In this document: positions 38,303 through 47,866 of the stretch, in pieces
Numbering within the stretch: position 1 is the first letter of the stretch
Layout of the letters: each line of letters opens with the position of its first letter
Assembly (NCBI GenBank): GCA_963843805.1
Contig: CAWJLY010000001.1
Location: forward strand, 558,001 to 622,000
Reading direction: 5' to 3'
DNA: 64,000 nucleotides
From: Ideonella_A sp963843805
GTDB taxonomy: Bacteria; Pseudomonadota; Gammaproteobacteria; Burkholderiales; Burkholderiaceae_C
Position numbers and translations under genes: made by a program
Notes under the pieces: model-generated
Seen by the model: only the letters and a program-made list of their open reading frames with translations
Told to the model about the DNA's origin: nothing
The model's database searches: none

Positions 38303-39482
38303 GTGGCGCCAAGCGGTCCTGCACAGCCTGATCTGCACGATCTGGCGTCCGAGCTCTATATCGGCTTGATGTCCGGCACGTCCCTCGACGGGCTCGATGG
38401 TGTATTGGTCGATTTGACGGCAGCCGACGCGGGCCGGATCAGGGTACTGAGCCATGAGCACAGCGCGTTCGAGCCACCACTCATCGCCGAACTGCTGGCA
38501 CTCAACGCGGCGGGCGACAATGAATTGCACCGGTCGGCGTTGGCCGCCAATCAGCTCTCACGCAATCGGCGCAGCGCTGGTCCATCGTCTGTTGCAATCG
38601 AGCGGCCGTCCCCGCCGAAGATGTGCGCGCAATCGGCAGTCATGGACAGACGGTGCGGCACCGCCCTGGCGAGTTCGACGGTGTCGGCTACACCAGCCAA
38701 CTGAACAACCCCGCACTGTTGGCCGAGTTGACGGGGATCGACGTGGTTGCCGACTTCCGCTCGCGCGATGTGGCCGCAGGTGGCCAGGGCGCGCCCCTGG
38801 TACCGGCATTTCATCAGGCGATCTTCGCTCGTGACACCGGCACGGTGGCTGTCCTCAACCTCGGCGGCATGAGCAACCTGACGATCTTGCGCGGCAGCAG
38901 CGAAGCCCTCGGCTTCGACTGCGGGCCGGGCAATGTGCTGCTCGATCTGTGGTGCAAGCGTCAGCTCGGGCGGGATTACGACGCGGACGGCCAATGGGCG
39001 GCCGGCGGACATGTCGATGCTCATCTGCTTGCCGTGATGCAGCAGGAGCCTTTTTTCGCTGCCAGCCCACCGAAAAGCACGGGTCGCGACCGCTTCAACG
39101 CGCAGTGGCTCGATGCTGCATTGGCACGCCGATCTGATCAATGCGTCAACAACCGACCCGCGCGATGTCCAGGCAACGCTGGCCGAACTGAGCGCATGGG
39201 TCTGCGCCCGCGATCTTCGTCTGCACGCAGCCGACGCCCGTCGATTGCTGATTTGTGGCGGTGGCGCCTTCAACGTCGACCTGATGCAGCGCCTGACATT
39301 GCGTCTGCCCGGCGTGGCGATTGCCGAGACCGGCACCGCCGGCTTGCCGGCCAATCAGGTCGAGGCAGTCGCATTCGCCTGGTTGGCGCGCTGCTGCATT
39401 CTTCGACAGTCCTGGCAATCTTCACGCCGTCACCGGCGCTGCCGGCGCGCGAATTCTCGGCGCCGTCTACGCCGGGCGCTGA
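38303..39482 (+). CDS. anmK: Anhydro-N-acetylmuramic acid kinase, several frame breaks
   Basis: Cell-wall recycling kinase that turns anhydro-MurNAc into MurNAc-6-phosphate. Motifs: SELYIGLMSGTSLDGLDGVL (ATP site), AIGSHGQTVRHRPGEFDG, DFRSRDVAAGGQGAPLVPAF, VLNLGGMSNLTIL, RLLICGGGAFNVDLMQRL and the end GARILGAVYAGR at 39482. Frame breaks near 38565-38605, 39120 and 39400 are bridged by matching continuations. A GTG at 38303 is the likely start, ten bases after the peptidase stop, so the two genes probably form one transcript. Confidence 0.9.
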
Positions 39483-39509
39483 CTGGGCTTCAGCGCCAGC
39501 ACAGGCGTC

Positions 39510-39534
39510 AAAAAGCCGCCCGCAGGCGGCTTTT
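39510..39534. terminator. Bidirectional terminator between anmK and erpA
   Basis: AAAAGCCGCC, loop CGCA, GGCGGCTTTT: a perfect 10-bp stem including A/T tails, so it works as an intrinsic terminator in both directions. It lies between two convergent genes. Confidence 0.85.
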
Positions 39535-39555
39535 CGGTAACGCGGACGAGACGGC

Positions 39556-39933
39556 TCAGACCGTAAAACTCGACCCGCAACCACAGGTCGTCGTGGCATT
39601 CGGGTTCTTGATCACGAACTGGGCACCCTGCAGGTCGTCCTTGTAATCGATTTCAGCGCCGGCCAGATATTGCAGGCTCATTGCATCGATCAACAGCGTG
39701 ACGCCGTTCTTGTTCATTTGCGTGTCGTCGTCGTTGACGAGTTCGTCGAAGGTGAAACCGTACTGGAAACCCGAGCATCCACCGCCTTGCACAAAGACGC
39801 GAAGCTTGAGGTCCGGGTTGCCTTCTTCATCGACAAGCTCCTTCACCTTCGACGCCGCGCTGTCTGTAAACACAAGCGGCACGGGCGGGGCATCAGACAC
39901 ATCGGGCTGCAACTGTTCGGCTACGGCATTCAT
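39556..39933 (-). CDS. erpA: Iron-sulfur cluster insertion protein ErpA
   Basis: A-type carrier that hands Fe-S clusters to target enzymes. 125 residues with the three invariant cysteines in VQGGGCSGFQYGF and the terminal TTCGCGSSF. VFTDSAASKVKELVDEEGNP and LLIDAMSLQYLAGAEIDYKD are standard for the family. It shares the strand and a 33-bp gap with the upstream bactofilin gene. Confidence 0.95.
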   Translation of the reverse strand: MNAVAEQLQPDVSDAPPVPLVFTDSAASKVKELVDEEGNPDLKLRVFVQGGGCSGFQYGFTFDELVNDDDTQMNKNGVTLLIDAMSLQYLAGAEIDYKDDLQGAQFVIKNPNATTTCGCGSSFTV

Positions 39934-39966
39934 CGTTCACTCCTTCGCACTGTATGCATTTGGCAA

Positions 39967-40374
39967 TTATCCTTTATTCGATGTCGCCAGCTTGAGAGGG
40001 GGTTTCTCTTCCTCCTGCGCTTCGCCGCGCAACGGCCGCAATTCCCCGTCGATTTCGGCCCCCTGATGCATCTCGAGGCGTTCGTATTTGACGTCGCCGC
40101 TGATCACCGCCTTTGGCTGCAATTCAAGCAGCTCGGTCGATGTCAACGGCCCCGTGACGGTGCCATTGACGATCACATGGCCCGCATGGACAGTGCCTTC
40201 GACCCGAGCCTTCTCACTGATGACCAGAATATTGCGACCGCCGCCGATTGCCACCACGTCACCGACCACCTGGCCATCGATTCGCAAGCCATCGCTGAAA
40301 TGCAATTCACCTCGAATCACTGTTCCCTCACCAATCAGCGTACGAATCGGGGCTTGCTGCTTCTTGCCGAACAT
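39967..40374 (-). CDS. Bactofilin
   Basis: Cytoskeletal polymer-forming protein of 135 residues. The beta-helical core is clear: TLIGEGTVIRGELHFSDGLR, IDGQVVGDV, SEKARVEGTVHAGHVIVNGT, LELQPKAVISGDVKYERLE and HQGAEIDGEL. Short disordered ends are typical, the N-terminal one beginning MFGKKQQAP. Start at 40374; the frame is open further upstream, but that part does not fit the family. Bactofilins often act with M23 peptidases in local cell-wall shaping, and one lies 1.7 kb away. Confidence 0.9.
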   Translation of the reverse strand: MFGKKQQAPIRTLIGEGTVIRGELHFSDGLRIDGQVVGDVVAIGGGRNILVISEKARVEGTVHAGHVIVNGTVTGPLTSTELLELQPKAVISGDVKYERLEMHQGAEIDGELRPLRGEAQEEEKPPLKLATSNKG

Positions 40375-40439
40375 GACGGACTCTCCTTCCTGTGCTGGCG
40401 CGAGCCAACGTCTCCTGGACCATCTTTTCTGGTCGCGAC

Positions 40440-41153
40440 TCACAACGCAACGGTCTGCGAGGCTTTCAGCACCCCCGCTTGATCGGTCAGCTTGACCTGA
40501 ACTGTTTTTACCACGGCACCGGTTGGCAGGGCGATATTGCCTTCGATTCGCGCATATTGTTTCAACTGGAAAGCCTGCGGCCCTCCCGGCACGGCATAGA
40601 CCCAGGGCTTGCCGGCCATCGTTCCCATCAGCGTGAACGCATATTTGCCATTGAATTCGGGGCGCCCCTTGGCTCCGGTCTGCATCACCAGCAATTGAAA
40701 TCGCAATTCGCCATTGTCCTGAGCCTGCACCTGCAGTCCGCGGATGCTGGGGCCGTCATCGGCGCCGGCGGGCAGCAACCGCTCGAAAAAACCCAGGTCG
40801 GCTTTGAGCGAAAGATTCTCGGCTTCGATCTGCCGCACTTGTTGCGCCAATCGCTCCAGCGTCGACTTTTCCGCCGTCAGCAGGCTTTGCGCGGTATTGG
40901 CGACCGACACCGCCTGCTCACGATCAGACTTGAGTTGTTCGACCTCGCTGCGCAACCGGGTCAGCTCAAGCTTGGCATCGCGATCGAGCCCGGCGATGCT
41001 CTTGCCGAATTCGAACGCCCACAATGCCAACGCGGCAGAAAAGCCGAGCACCAGAGCCCCCAGGATCCAGCGTAATGGCCACGGCATGTGGCTTCGAACG
41101 ATCATCCGCGGCGCGCTGATCGACAGTCGGCGACGCAGCAGTTTCAGCCTCAT
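40440..41153 (-). CDS. Coiled-coil inner-membrane protein, conserved neighbour of bactofilin
   Basis: 237-residue protein with an N-terminal membrane helix (WILGALVLGFSAALALWAF), a periplasmic coiled coil of about 70 residues (LTRLRSEVEQLKSDREQAVS; LLTAEKSTLERLAQQVRQIE) and a C-terminal beta-rich domain (GELRFQLLVMQTGAKGRPEF; GNIALPTGAVVKTVQVKLTD). I recall this as a DUF6776-type protein that often stands next to bactofilin in Burkholderiales. The function is unknown; a link to the cell wall is suggested only by position. Confidence 0.72.
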   Translation of the reverse strand: MRLKLLRRRLSISAPRMIVRSHMPWPLRWILGALVLGFSAALALWAFEFGKSIAGLDRDAKLELTRLRSEVEQLKSDREQAVSVANTAQSLLTAEKSTLERLAQQVRQIEAENLSLKADLGFFERLLPAGADDGPSIRGLQVQAQDNGELRFQLLVMQTGAKGRPEFNGKYAFTLMGTMAGKPWVYAVPGGPQAFQLKQYARIEGNIALPTGAVVKTVQVKLTDQAGVLKASQTVAL

Positions 41154-41565
41154 GGCGAGAGCCCGATGCCGCGCGCCGGACAGCGACCCATGCCCCCCCA
41201 GCAGAGCTCAGGCATCCCGCAAGGCGATGCGGCCTGCCCAGCCGAGCCCTCTCGTCCGCGCTCATCTGCAATCAACGGGACTGCGAGACGAAGTCGACGG
41301 TCGGATAAACCTTGGCGGCCCGCTGAATGGCCGCGCCGAGAAGGCCGGCGCAGTGTGCAAGGCCGACCATCGGGCCGACATGGCCTGATTCGTGGCTGTT
41401 GCCTGCTTGCGGGCTCCACCGCTGGCGAATGACGTGGTCGCAAATTCTTGATCAGCCCAAAAAACAAAGAAGCCGCACTAAGGCGGCTTCGGAGCGAATG
41501 CGGTCGACTTGGCCAACCGATCCTGCGGCGATGCGGATGCCCGCAAAGGCAGCCGCAAAAACCGA
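41154..41565. other. Intergenic region without a supported gene
   Basis: About 410 bp between rpsI and the coiled-coil membrane protein gene. It holds the rpsI terminator (41456-41490). The remaining 300 bp show no ORF with recognisable codon pattern, start site or known family. Confidence 0.6.
41456..41490 (-). terminator. Terminator of the rplM-rpsI operon
   Basis: On the minus strand an 8-bp stem, GAAGCCGC / GCGGCTTC, with a 6-base loop is followed by TTTGTTTTTT. It lies about 75 bp downstream of the rpsI stop. Confidence 0.8.
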
Positions 41566-41958
41566 TCAGCGCTTGCTGAACTGCTTTCTGCGACGTGCGC
41601 CGTGCAGGCCCACCTTCTTGCGCTCGACCTCGCGGGCGTCGCGCGTGACAAAGCCGGCGCGGCTCAGATCCGGCTTCAACGCCGCATCGTAATCGATCAG
41701 CGCGCGGGTGATGCCGTGACGCACCGCGCCGGCCTGGCCGGACTCGCCGCCGCCGTGCACGTTGACCTTGATATCGAAGGCCGCGTCATTGGCGGTCAAC
41801 ACCAGCGGCTGCCGGACCACCATGATCGACGTCTGCCGACCGAAATATTCGTCGACAGCACGGCCATTGACCACGATCTGGCCAGAGCCTTTCTTCATGA
41901 ACACGCGGGCCACAGACGATTTGCGGCGGCCGGTGCCGTAATTCCAGTTTCCGATCAT
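41566..41958 (-). CDS. rpsI: 30S ribosomal protein S9
   Basis: Small-subunit protein of 130 residues. It begins MIGNWNYGTGRRKSSVARVF and ends in the invariant basic tail GLHGARRRKQFSKR, which reaches the P-site tRNA. GGGESGQAGAVRHGITRALI is the conserved centre. It follows rplM on the same strand after nine bases, the usual operon. Confidence 0.97.
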   Translation of the reverse strand: MIGNWNYGTGRRKSSVARVFMKKGSGQIVVNGRAVDEYFGRQTSIMVVRQPLVLTANDAAFDIKVNVHGGGESGQAGAVRHGITRALIDYDAALKPDLSRAGFVTRDAREVERKKVGLHGARRRKQFSKR

Positions 41959-41967
41959 CAACGTTCC

Positions 41968-42396
41968 TCAGATCTCAAGCATCTTGGGTTGCTGGGCGGT
42001 GTGCGGATGGTCGGCACCTGCATACACCTTCAGCTTCTTCACCATCGCGTAGCCCAGCGGGCCCTTCGGCAACATGCCTTTGACGGCCTTCTCGAGTGCA
42101 CGGCCGGGGTGTTTGGCCTGCATGTCCTTGAAGTTCGTGGCGCGAATGCCGCCCGGGTAACCGGTATGGCGGTAATAGATCTTGTCGGTGGCCTTGTTGC
42201 CGGTGACACGAATCTTTTCGGCGTTGACGACGACGATGAAATCGCCGGTATCGACGTGGGGCGTGTAGATGGCTTTGTGTTTTCCGCGCAAACGGAGGGC
42301 GACTTCACTGGCCACCCTGCCGAGAACCTTGTCGGTCGCGTCAATCACAAACCACTCATGCACCACTTCGGCCGGCTTGGCGCTGAAGGTTTTCAT
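41968..42396 (-). CDS. rplM: 50S ribosomal protein L13
   Basis: Large-subunit protein, 142 residues: MKTFSAKPAEVVHEWFVIDA, DKVLGRVASEVALRLRGKHK, GDFIVVVNAEKIRVTGNKAT, AVKGMLPKGPLGYAMVKKLK and the terminal HPHTAQQPKMLEI. The open frame continues upstream to 42600, but the ATG at 42396 matches the family start. Confidence 0.97.
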   Translation of the reverse strand: MKTFSAKPAEVVHEWFVIDATDKVLGRVASEVALRLRGKHKAIYTPHVDTGDFIVVVNAEKIRVTGNKATDKIYYRHTGYPGGIRATNFKDMQAKHPGRALEKAVKGMLPKGPLGYAMVKKLKVYAGADHPHTAQQPKMLEI

Positions 42397-42769
42397 TTGA
42401 GTGTGGATCCGAAGTAAATGCTCCGTCGCCCCAGTCACAACGCTACCCAATGCTCGACTTTCGGAACCGCTTCTGAAGATTGGCGGCCTCTCGGGTCTGG
42501 GGTGGCAAATCCGGCATTGCCCTTCGTAAAAATGACTGGGCCGAACTTGTGCCTGAAACGACTTTCGGCGCAACCGCAGCAATGTAGCCAATTGCGCCAA
42601 TCTCCTGATGGAGCTGGTTCAGGAAAGCCTGCGAGCGTACCACGCCACGATGGCAATTGTCCAGCAAGCCGCTTTGAATCGAGTTGCATGTCTATTTTCA
42701 GAGCTGCTGACGCCGACAAGGCCTCTCCGATTCGGTCATACTAGGGTTTACCCGAGACTTGGAGGCATC
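42397..42769. other. Divergent promoter region, rplM and GNAT gene
   Basis: 373 bp between divergent genes. It should carry the rplM-rpsI promoter on the minus strand and that of the acetyltransferase on the plus strand. I could not place convincing -35/-10 pairs, and the ORFs within it have no family features. Confidence 0.5.
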
Positions 42770-43546
42770 ATGACCACTCTCGACCACGAAGATATCGCCA
42801 GTCCCGCGCCCGATGTGTCCAACCCTGAGTTGGCGCAGACTCAGCAACATCTGCTGCCCGAGGCGATGGCGCCGAGCAGCAACGATCCAGCAGCAAGTGC
42901 CTCATCCGGCTGGGCATGGGTACCGGTGCGCTCGATGAGTCCGCGGCATCGGCCGCGAATCCTCGACCATTTGCTGGCGCTGGATCAACACGACCGCTAT
43001 CTGCGTTTCGGCCACCCGGCTACCGATTTGCAAATCGGTCGATATGTCGAGACGCTCGATTTCGCGCGCGACGAACTGTTCGGCATTTTCAACCGCAAGC
43101 TGGAGCTGATCGCACTGGCCCACCTGGCCTATTCGCCAGCACCGCAGATCGCCGACCAGCCCGCGATGGCCGAATTCGGCGTCTCGGTGCTGCCGAAAGC
43201 CAGACGCCGTCATTTTGGCCGCCGCCTGTTCAACAACGCCATCTTGCACGCGCGCAATCGCGGCATCGACACCTTGTTCATTCATGCGCTGAGTGAAAAC
43301 ACGGCGATGTTGAAAATTGCCCGCAAGGCTGGGGCTGAGGTCGTCCGCGATGGATCCGAATCCGAAGCCTGGCTGCAGTTGCCGCCGGATACCGTTGTCA
43401 GTCGGATCGACGAAGTCGTCGAGCATCGTGCGGCCGAGATCGATTACCAGTGGAAGCGGCATACCCACCGAGTGCAGACGATTTTCGAATCGCTGTCGGA
43501 GTTGCGGCCACCGTCCCCCGTGAACGATCAGCCGGGCAGTGACTGA
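42770..43546 (+). CDS. GNAT family acetyltransferase
   Basis: 258-residue protein with a single GNAT domain in the middle. RYLRFGHPATDLQIGRYVET and DELFGIFNRKLELIALAHLA lead to the acetyl-CoA loop region VSVLPKARRRHFGRRLFNNA, followed by ARNRGIDTLFIHALSENTAM and KIARKAGAEVVRDGSESEAW. The 45-residue N-terminus and 40-residue C-terminus are low-complexity and polar. A GGAGG lies five bases before the ATG. The acceptor substrate is unknown. Confidence 0.85.
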   Translation: MTTLDHEDIASPAPDVSNPELAQTQQHLLPEAMAPSSNDPAASASSGWAWVPVRSMSPRHRPRILDHLLALDQHDRYLRFGHPATDLQIGRYVETLDFARDELFGIFNRKLELIALAHLAYSPAPQIADQPAMAEFGVSVLPKARRRHFGRRLFNNAILHARNRGIDTLFIHALSENTAMLKIARKAGAEVVRDGSESEAWLQLPPDTVVSRIDEVVEHRAAEIDYQWKRHTHRVQTIFESLSELRPPSPVNDQPGSD

Positions 43547-43606
43547 ATCGAGGGCTCACCTCGGGCGCGTCTTCGGGCGTACCGGAACGCAGGGTTACGA
43601 TCGAGC

Positions 43607-44701
43607 GTGACCCAAGCTCCTGCCTCGTCGACCGCACCGCCCTGCGCCTCTGCACCCCCGTTTTCCGGCCTGACGCCCGATATCGTTCTTGACGCGCTCG
43701 ATGCCGTCGGCCTTCGCGGTGACGGCAGACTGATCCAGCTCAATTCGTACGAAAACAGGGTGTTCCAGGTTTTCCTGGAGGACGGTCGCGTCGTTGTTGC
43801 CAAGTTCTACCGACCCGGTCGCTGGAGCGATCAGCAGATCCTCGAAGAGCATCGTTTCGCCGCCGACCTGATGGCCGACGAATGCCCCGTTGTTGCACCC
43901 TGGTCGTTGCAATTGCAGTCAGAACCGCTGCTGCCCACCCGTTTATGCGGCGAGCCAACAGAAGGCGCCGACGGCAAAGGCAGCAGCACCCTGGTGGAAG
44001 TGTCGACGCCGGGAGGCTGCTATCGGGTGGCCGTAGCCGAACGCCGCGCCGGGCGTGCACCCGAACTCGAATCGGCAGCCAATCTGCAATGGATCGGTCG
44101 TCTGCTGGCCCGCATTCATCAGGTTGGCGCCAGAAAGCCGTTTCAGCATCGCACCACGCTCGGGGTCGGCCTGATGGGCCGGGCATCACGAGACTGGCTG
44201 GCGCAATCGGACATGGTGCCGCCCGATGCCTTGTCAGGCTGGCTGGCAGCGGCCGACCAGGTGCTCGATCTGGCCGAGCAGGCTTTCGAGCGTGCCGCGC
44301 CGCTGACCCTGCTGCGTCTTCACGGCGACTGCCATGCAGGCAATATTCTCTGGACCGACGCCGGCCCGCATTTCGTCGACCTCGACGATTGCCTGACCGG
44401 TCCGGCGATCCAGGATCTGTGGATGCTGCTGTCGGGCGATCAGGCGATCGCTCGTCGGGAACTGAATTCGATGCTGGCCGGGTACGAACAGTTCATGGAT
44501 TTCGACGACCGCGAACTGGCACTGATCGAGCCCCTGCGCAGCCTGCGAATGGTTCACCACAGCGCGTGGCTGGCGCGCCGCTGGGATGACCCGGCGTTCA
44601 AGGCCGGATTCCCGTGGTTCGAACAGTCGAGCTACTGGGCGCAGCGGACCATCGAGCTGCGCGAACAAGCCGGTCTGATGGCCCACCTTCGTAGCGGCTG
44701 A
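43607..44701 (+). CDS. srkA: Stress response serine/threonine kinase SrkA
   Basis: Kinase of the aminoglycoside-phosphotransferase fold (YihE/SrkA). It shows IQLNSYENRVFQVFLEDGRV, VVAKFYRPGRWSDQQILEEH, the catalytic loop LRLHGDCHAGNILWTDAGPH and FVDLDDCLTGPAIQDLWMLL, all as in the family. 364 residues, a little longer than the enteric protein because of a Ser/Ala/Pro start and an insertion near 43975. GTG start at 43607. SrkA is linked to survival of oxidative and envelope stress in E. coli. Confidence 0.9.
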   Translation: MTQAPASSTAPPCASAPPFSGLTPDIVLDALDAVGLRGDGRLIQLNSYENRVFQVFLEDGRVVVAKFYRPGRWSDQQILEEHRFAADLMADECPVVAPWSLQLQSEPLLPTRLCGEPTEGADGKGSSTLVEVSTPGGCYRVAVAERRAGRAPELESAANLQWIGRLLARIHQVGARKPFQHRTTLGVGLMGRASRDWLAQSDMVPPDALSGWLAAADQVLDLAEQAFERAAPLTLLRLHGDCHAGNILWTDAGPHFVDLDDCLTGPAIQDLWMLLSGDQAIARRELNSMLAGYEQFMDFDDRELALIEPLRSLRMVHHSAWLARRWDDPAFKAGFPWFEQSSYWAQRTIELREQAGLMAHLRSG

Positions 44702-44783
44702 GGTGCTGGCCCACCGCGGAGCGGCTCACGCCGCACCCGCTCATGGGCGCCCAGCCCGGACGAAGGTTCAGTGGACCTTTTGT

Positions 44784-44802
44784 GCCCGGCGAGGAGCCGG
44801 GC
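44784..44802. terminator. Hairpin between convergent srkA and htpG
   Basis: GCCCGGC-GAGGA-GCCGGGC, a perfect 7-bp GC stem, lies in the gap between two convergent genes. No T-run follows on either side, so it may be only an imperfect or Rho-assisted terminator. Confidence 0.35.
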
Positions 44803-44936
44803 CGGTGTGCCCGGCGCGGCCTGCAAGGCACACCGATGGAGCGGCCAAGGCGGACCCATGGTGTTTGCTTGATCGGCACGGGATCCGCATGTCGTGCCTG
44901 CCATCGACATCGTTCGGGCGGAGGCTCCCTTCGCGT

Positions 44937-46817
44937 TCACGCCATCAGCAACGCATTGACTCGCTTGACGTAGGCGGCCGGGTCTTCGAGTTGGCCACCT
45001 TCGGCGAGCAGCGCCTGATCGAACAGGATGTTGGCGAGGTCGTCGAAGTGGTCACTGCTGTCGAGTCGTTTGACCAATGCGTGTTCAGCGTTGACTTCGA
45101 GGATGGGCTGCGATTTCGGCGCCGACTGGCCGGCCTGCTTGAGCATGCGCGCCAGATGGCCACTCATGTCGCCCTCCTCGACCACCAGGCAGGCTGGTGA
45201 ATCGACCAGGCGAGTCGTGACGCGGACATCTTTCGCGCGGTCTTTCAGCGCCTCCTTCAGCCGGTCCAGCATCGGCTTGAAAGCGCTGGCGGCTTCTTCG
45301 GCCTGCTTTTTTTCGCCCTCGTCCTGCAACTTGCCGAGGTCGACCGCACCCTTGGCAACACTTTGCAGCGGCTTGCCATCGAATTCGTACAGATGGCTGA
45401 GCATCCATTCGTCGACACGGTCGATCAGCAACAGCACCTCGATGCCCTTCTTGCGGAAGATCTCGAGCTGCGGGCTGTTTTTTGCCGCCGCCAAGCTGTC
45501 GGCGGTGACGACGTAAATGGCATCTTGACCTTCCTTCATCCGCTTGACATAGTCGGCCAGCGAGACGCCTTCGTCGGCATGTGTCGAGGCAAAGCGGAAC
45601 AACTTGACCAGCCGCTCCTGATTGGTGAAATCTTCGCCGACGCCCTCTTTCAACACACTGCCGAAATCTTTCCAGAAAGCCGCATATTTGGCGCGCTCGG
45701 CTTCGTCCTCGCTGTCGGCCAGAGACTCCAGCATGCCGAGTACGCGTTTGGTCGAACCTTCGCGAATCGCTTTCACGTCGCGGCTTTCCTGCAGCAATTC
45801 ACGGCTGACATTGAGCGGCAGGTCCGAGCTGTCGATCACGCCCTTCACGAAGCGCAGGTACACCGGCATCAGCGCTTCGGCGTCGTCCATGATGAAGACG
45901 CGTTTGACATACAACTTGACGCCGCCCCGCTTGTCACGGTTCCACAGATCGAACGGCGCTTTCGACGGGATATACAGCAGCTGCGTATATTCGGTGCGGC
46001 CTTCGACCCGGTTATGGGTGTAGGCGAGCGGCGCCTCGGTGTCGTAGCTGAGCTGCTTGTAGAACTCGTCGTATTGCTCAGGGGTGATGTCGCTCTTGCT
46101 GCGGCTCCACAACGCGGCGGCCTTGTTGATCGGCTCCCACTCGTCACGGGTGACCTGCTTCTTCGCCTCGGCGTCCCACTCCTCCTTGCGCATCAGGATC
46201 GGCAGCGAGATATGGTCGGAATATTTGCCGATCACCGACTTGAGCTTCCAGTGGCTCAGATACTCTTCTTCCCCGTCGCGCAGATGCAGCGTCACGCTGG
46301 TGCCGCGCGCCTCGCGGGTAATCGGCTCGATCTCGAAATCACCGGTGCCTTCGGAACTCCAGCGCATGCCCTGTTCGTGCGGCAGCCCGGCGCGGCGCGA
46401 TTCGACGACGATCTTGTCGGCAACGATGAAGCCGCTGTAGAAGCCGACGCCGAACTGACCGATCAGTTGCGCGTCTTTTTTCTGGTCACCTTCAAGGGCC
46501 GCCATGAATTCGCGCGTTCCGCTTTTTGCGATCGTGCCCAGATTGGCCACCGCCTCTTCAGCCGACAGGCCGATGCCGTTATCGGTGATGGTGATGGTCT
46601 TGGCGTCGACGTCGAAGCTGACTCGCACCTCCAGGTTTGGCGTCTCTTCGAACAGGCCGGAGTCATTCAAGGCTTCGAAGCGCAGCTTGTCGCAGGCGTC
46701 CGATGCATTGGAGATCAACTCGCGCAGGAAGATTTCCTTGTTTGAATACAAGGAGTGAGTGACGAGGTGCAGGATCTGCTTGACCTCGGCCTGGAATGAG
46801 AGTGTTTGTTTTTCCAT
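44937..46817 (-). CDS. htpG: Molecular chaperone HtpG (bacterial Hsp90)
   Basis: ATP-driven chaperone, 626 residues, full length. N-terminal ATPase motifs: FLRELISNASDACDKLRFEA, ITITDNGIGLSAEEAVANLG and LIGQFGVGFYSGFIVADKIV. The middle domain has HWKLKSVIGKYSDHISLPIL and GVIDSSDLPLNVSRELLQ. The C-terminal dimer region ends DPAAYVKRVNALLMA. The frame is uninterrupted. No clear heat-shock promoter was found in the 220 bp upstream. Confidence 0.97.
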   Translation of the reverse strand: MEKQTLSFQAEVKQILHLVTHSLYSNKEIFLRELISNASDACDKLRFEALNDSGLFEETPNLEVRVSFDVDAKTITITDNGIGLSAEEAVANLGTIAKSGTREFMAALEGDQKKDAQLIGQFGVGFYSGFIVADKIVVESRRAGLPHEQGMRWSSEGTGDFEIEPITREARGTSVTLHLRDGEEEYLSHWKLKSVIGKYSDHISLPILMRKEEWDAEAKKQVTRDEWEPINKAAALWSRSKSDITPEQYDEFYKQLSYDTEAPLAYTHNRVEGRTEYTQLLYIPSKAPFDLWNRDKRGGVKLYVKRVFIMDDAEALMPVYLRFVKGVIDSSDLPLNVSRELLQESRDVKAIREGSTKRVLGMLESLADSEDEAERAKYAAFWKDFGSVLKEGVGEDFTNQERLVKLFRFASTHADEGVSLADYVKRMKEGQDAIYVVTADSLAAAKNSPQLEIFRKKGIEVLLLIDRVDEWMLSHLYEFDGKPLQSVAKGAVDLGKLQDEGEKKQAEEAASAFKPMLDRLKEALKDRAKDVRVTTRLVDSPACLVVEEGDMSGHLARMLKQAGQSAPKSQPILEVNAEHALVKRLDSSDHFDDLANILFDQALLAEGGQLEDPAAYVKRVNALLMA

Positions 46818-47037
46818 GATCGGTTCGGAGTGGTCGTGGGGTCATGCCGCCAGTGGCGGCCAGGAATTGTCTTCGCTGGCCGTGAACTGGGGCCGACCGC
46901 CTCGATTTCAAGAGACTCGCACCGATCGTTGGTGGACTTTGCTGACTCGACTGCGCGCTGTTTGGCCGCCTTCTTTGCGAGATGACAACCCGCCGGCCGT
47001 TTGCGGCGGGCCTTCAGAGTCGAGGTCCAAGTCGGTA

Positions 47038-47748
47038 TCAGCGACGCGCAGAGCCCTCGGCCGATACCCCGACTCCGGTCGAGCCGCGGGATTCGCGGCG
47101 TGCTGTTGCCTCGACCGCGGCGTTGCCCTGTACGCTGGCCGCCCCGCCCGCATCGCGGCGGGCTGCGGTTTCGGCCGCCGCCCCACCGGCGGTGCCGACC
47201 TGTGCGGGAGCCGGGCGTTCATCGGACGCTGCCGTCTTGGTCGGCGCGCCGCTGCGCGCCGCAGCGGCCGCGCCTGCTTTGGCTGCCCCGCTGGTCGGCG
47301 ACGGCAGCGCCATGGTCGAGGATGTTCCCTGGCCAGCCGTCTCGACGCTGCCACGGACCGCGGGTTCGACTGCCGAACGGGCCGCCGCAGCACGCGCGGC
47401 GACGTTGTCGGTGCGGTCAATCACGCGGCCGCCGACATCAGAGCGGTCAAGTGCGCCGGCAGCTTCGCCCCGGGCAGAACCAGCCGCCTGTGCATCACGC
47501 GACAGGCGGTTGCCCGACAGTGCGCCGGTCGCGTTGCCGCCCACCCCGCTGCCTAACGCTCCACCTGCAGTACCGCCACCGACCATCGAACCTCCGATCG
47601 CGCTGGCGCCCCCCAACGAGCCCCCTATCGCGCCTCCGATGGCACCGCCACCGAGCAACGGGCCGGCCTGTACCGGGACGGCGACGGCGAATGCGGATGC
47701 AGCCGCGACCACCATCGTGCTGCGTAAAAATTGAAGTCGATTCGACAT
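47038..47748 (-). CDS. Gly/Ala-rich exported protein of unknown function
   Basis: 236 residues. A signal peptide (RSTMVVAAASAFAVAVPVQA) is followed by a glycine-zipper-like stretch (PLLGGGAIGGAIGGSLGGAS, residues about 30-65) and then a low-complexity region of Ala, Gly, Ser and Arg. Repeated small residues suggest a surface or envelope structural role, but this is inference. It follows the subtilase gene on the same strand after about 120 bp, so the two may be co-expressed. Confidence 0.65.
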   Translation of the reverse strand: MSNRLQFLRSTMVVAAASAFAVAVPVQAGPLLGGGAIGGAIGGSLGGASAIGGSMVGGGTAGGALGSGVGGNATGALSGNRLSRDAQAAGSARGEAAGALDRSDVGGRVIDRTDNVAARAAAARSAVEPAVRGSVETAGQGTSSTMALPSPTSGAAKAGAAAAARSGAPTKTAASDERPAPAQVGTAGGAAAETAARRDAGGAASVQGNAAVEATARRESRGSTGVGVSAEGSARR

Positions 47749-47866
47749 GTCTGAGTTCCTTCATGGGTTACTGAGCCCGGTCCATCCGGGGTCTGCAACT
47801 CGACAACGACGCCTCTATTCGTTTTCATCCGGGCGTTTACACCCGGTTGCCAATCGGCACTGAGGG

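Noticed and set aside
41272..41445. Minus-strand frame ending GLLGAAIQRAAKVYPTVDFV, looking protein-like
   Set aside because: No start codon with a ribosome site, no upstream continuation, and no family I can name; possibly the end of a lost gene but not supported.
44702..44936. Possible gene in the gap between srkA and htpG
   Set aside because: All frames are short or Arg/Pro-rich with no start signal; only a GC hairpin is seen.
45363..46745. Plus-strand ORF of 460 codons
   Set aside because: Antisense of htpG, which is complete and uninterrupted.
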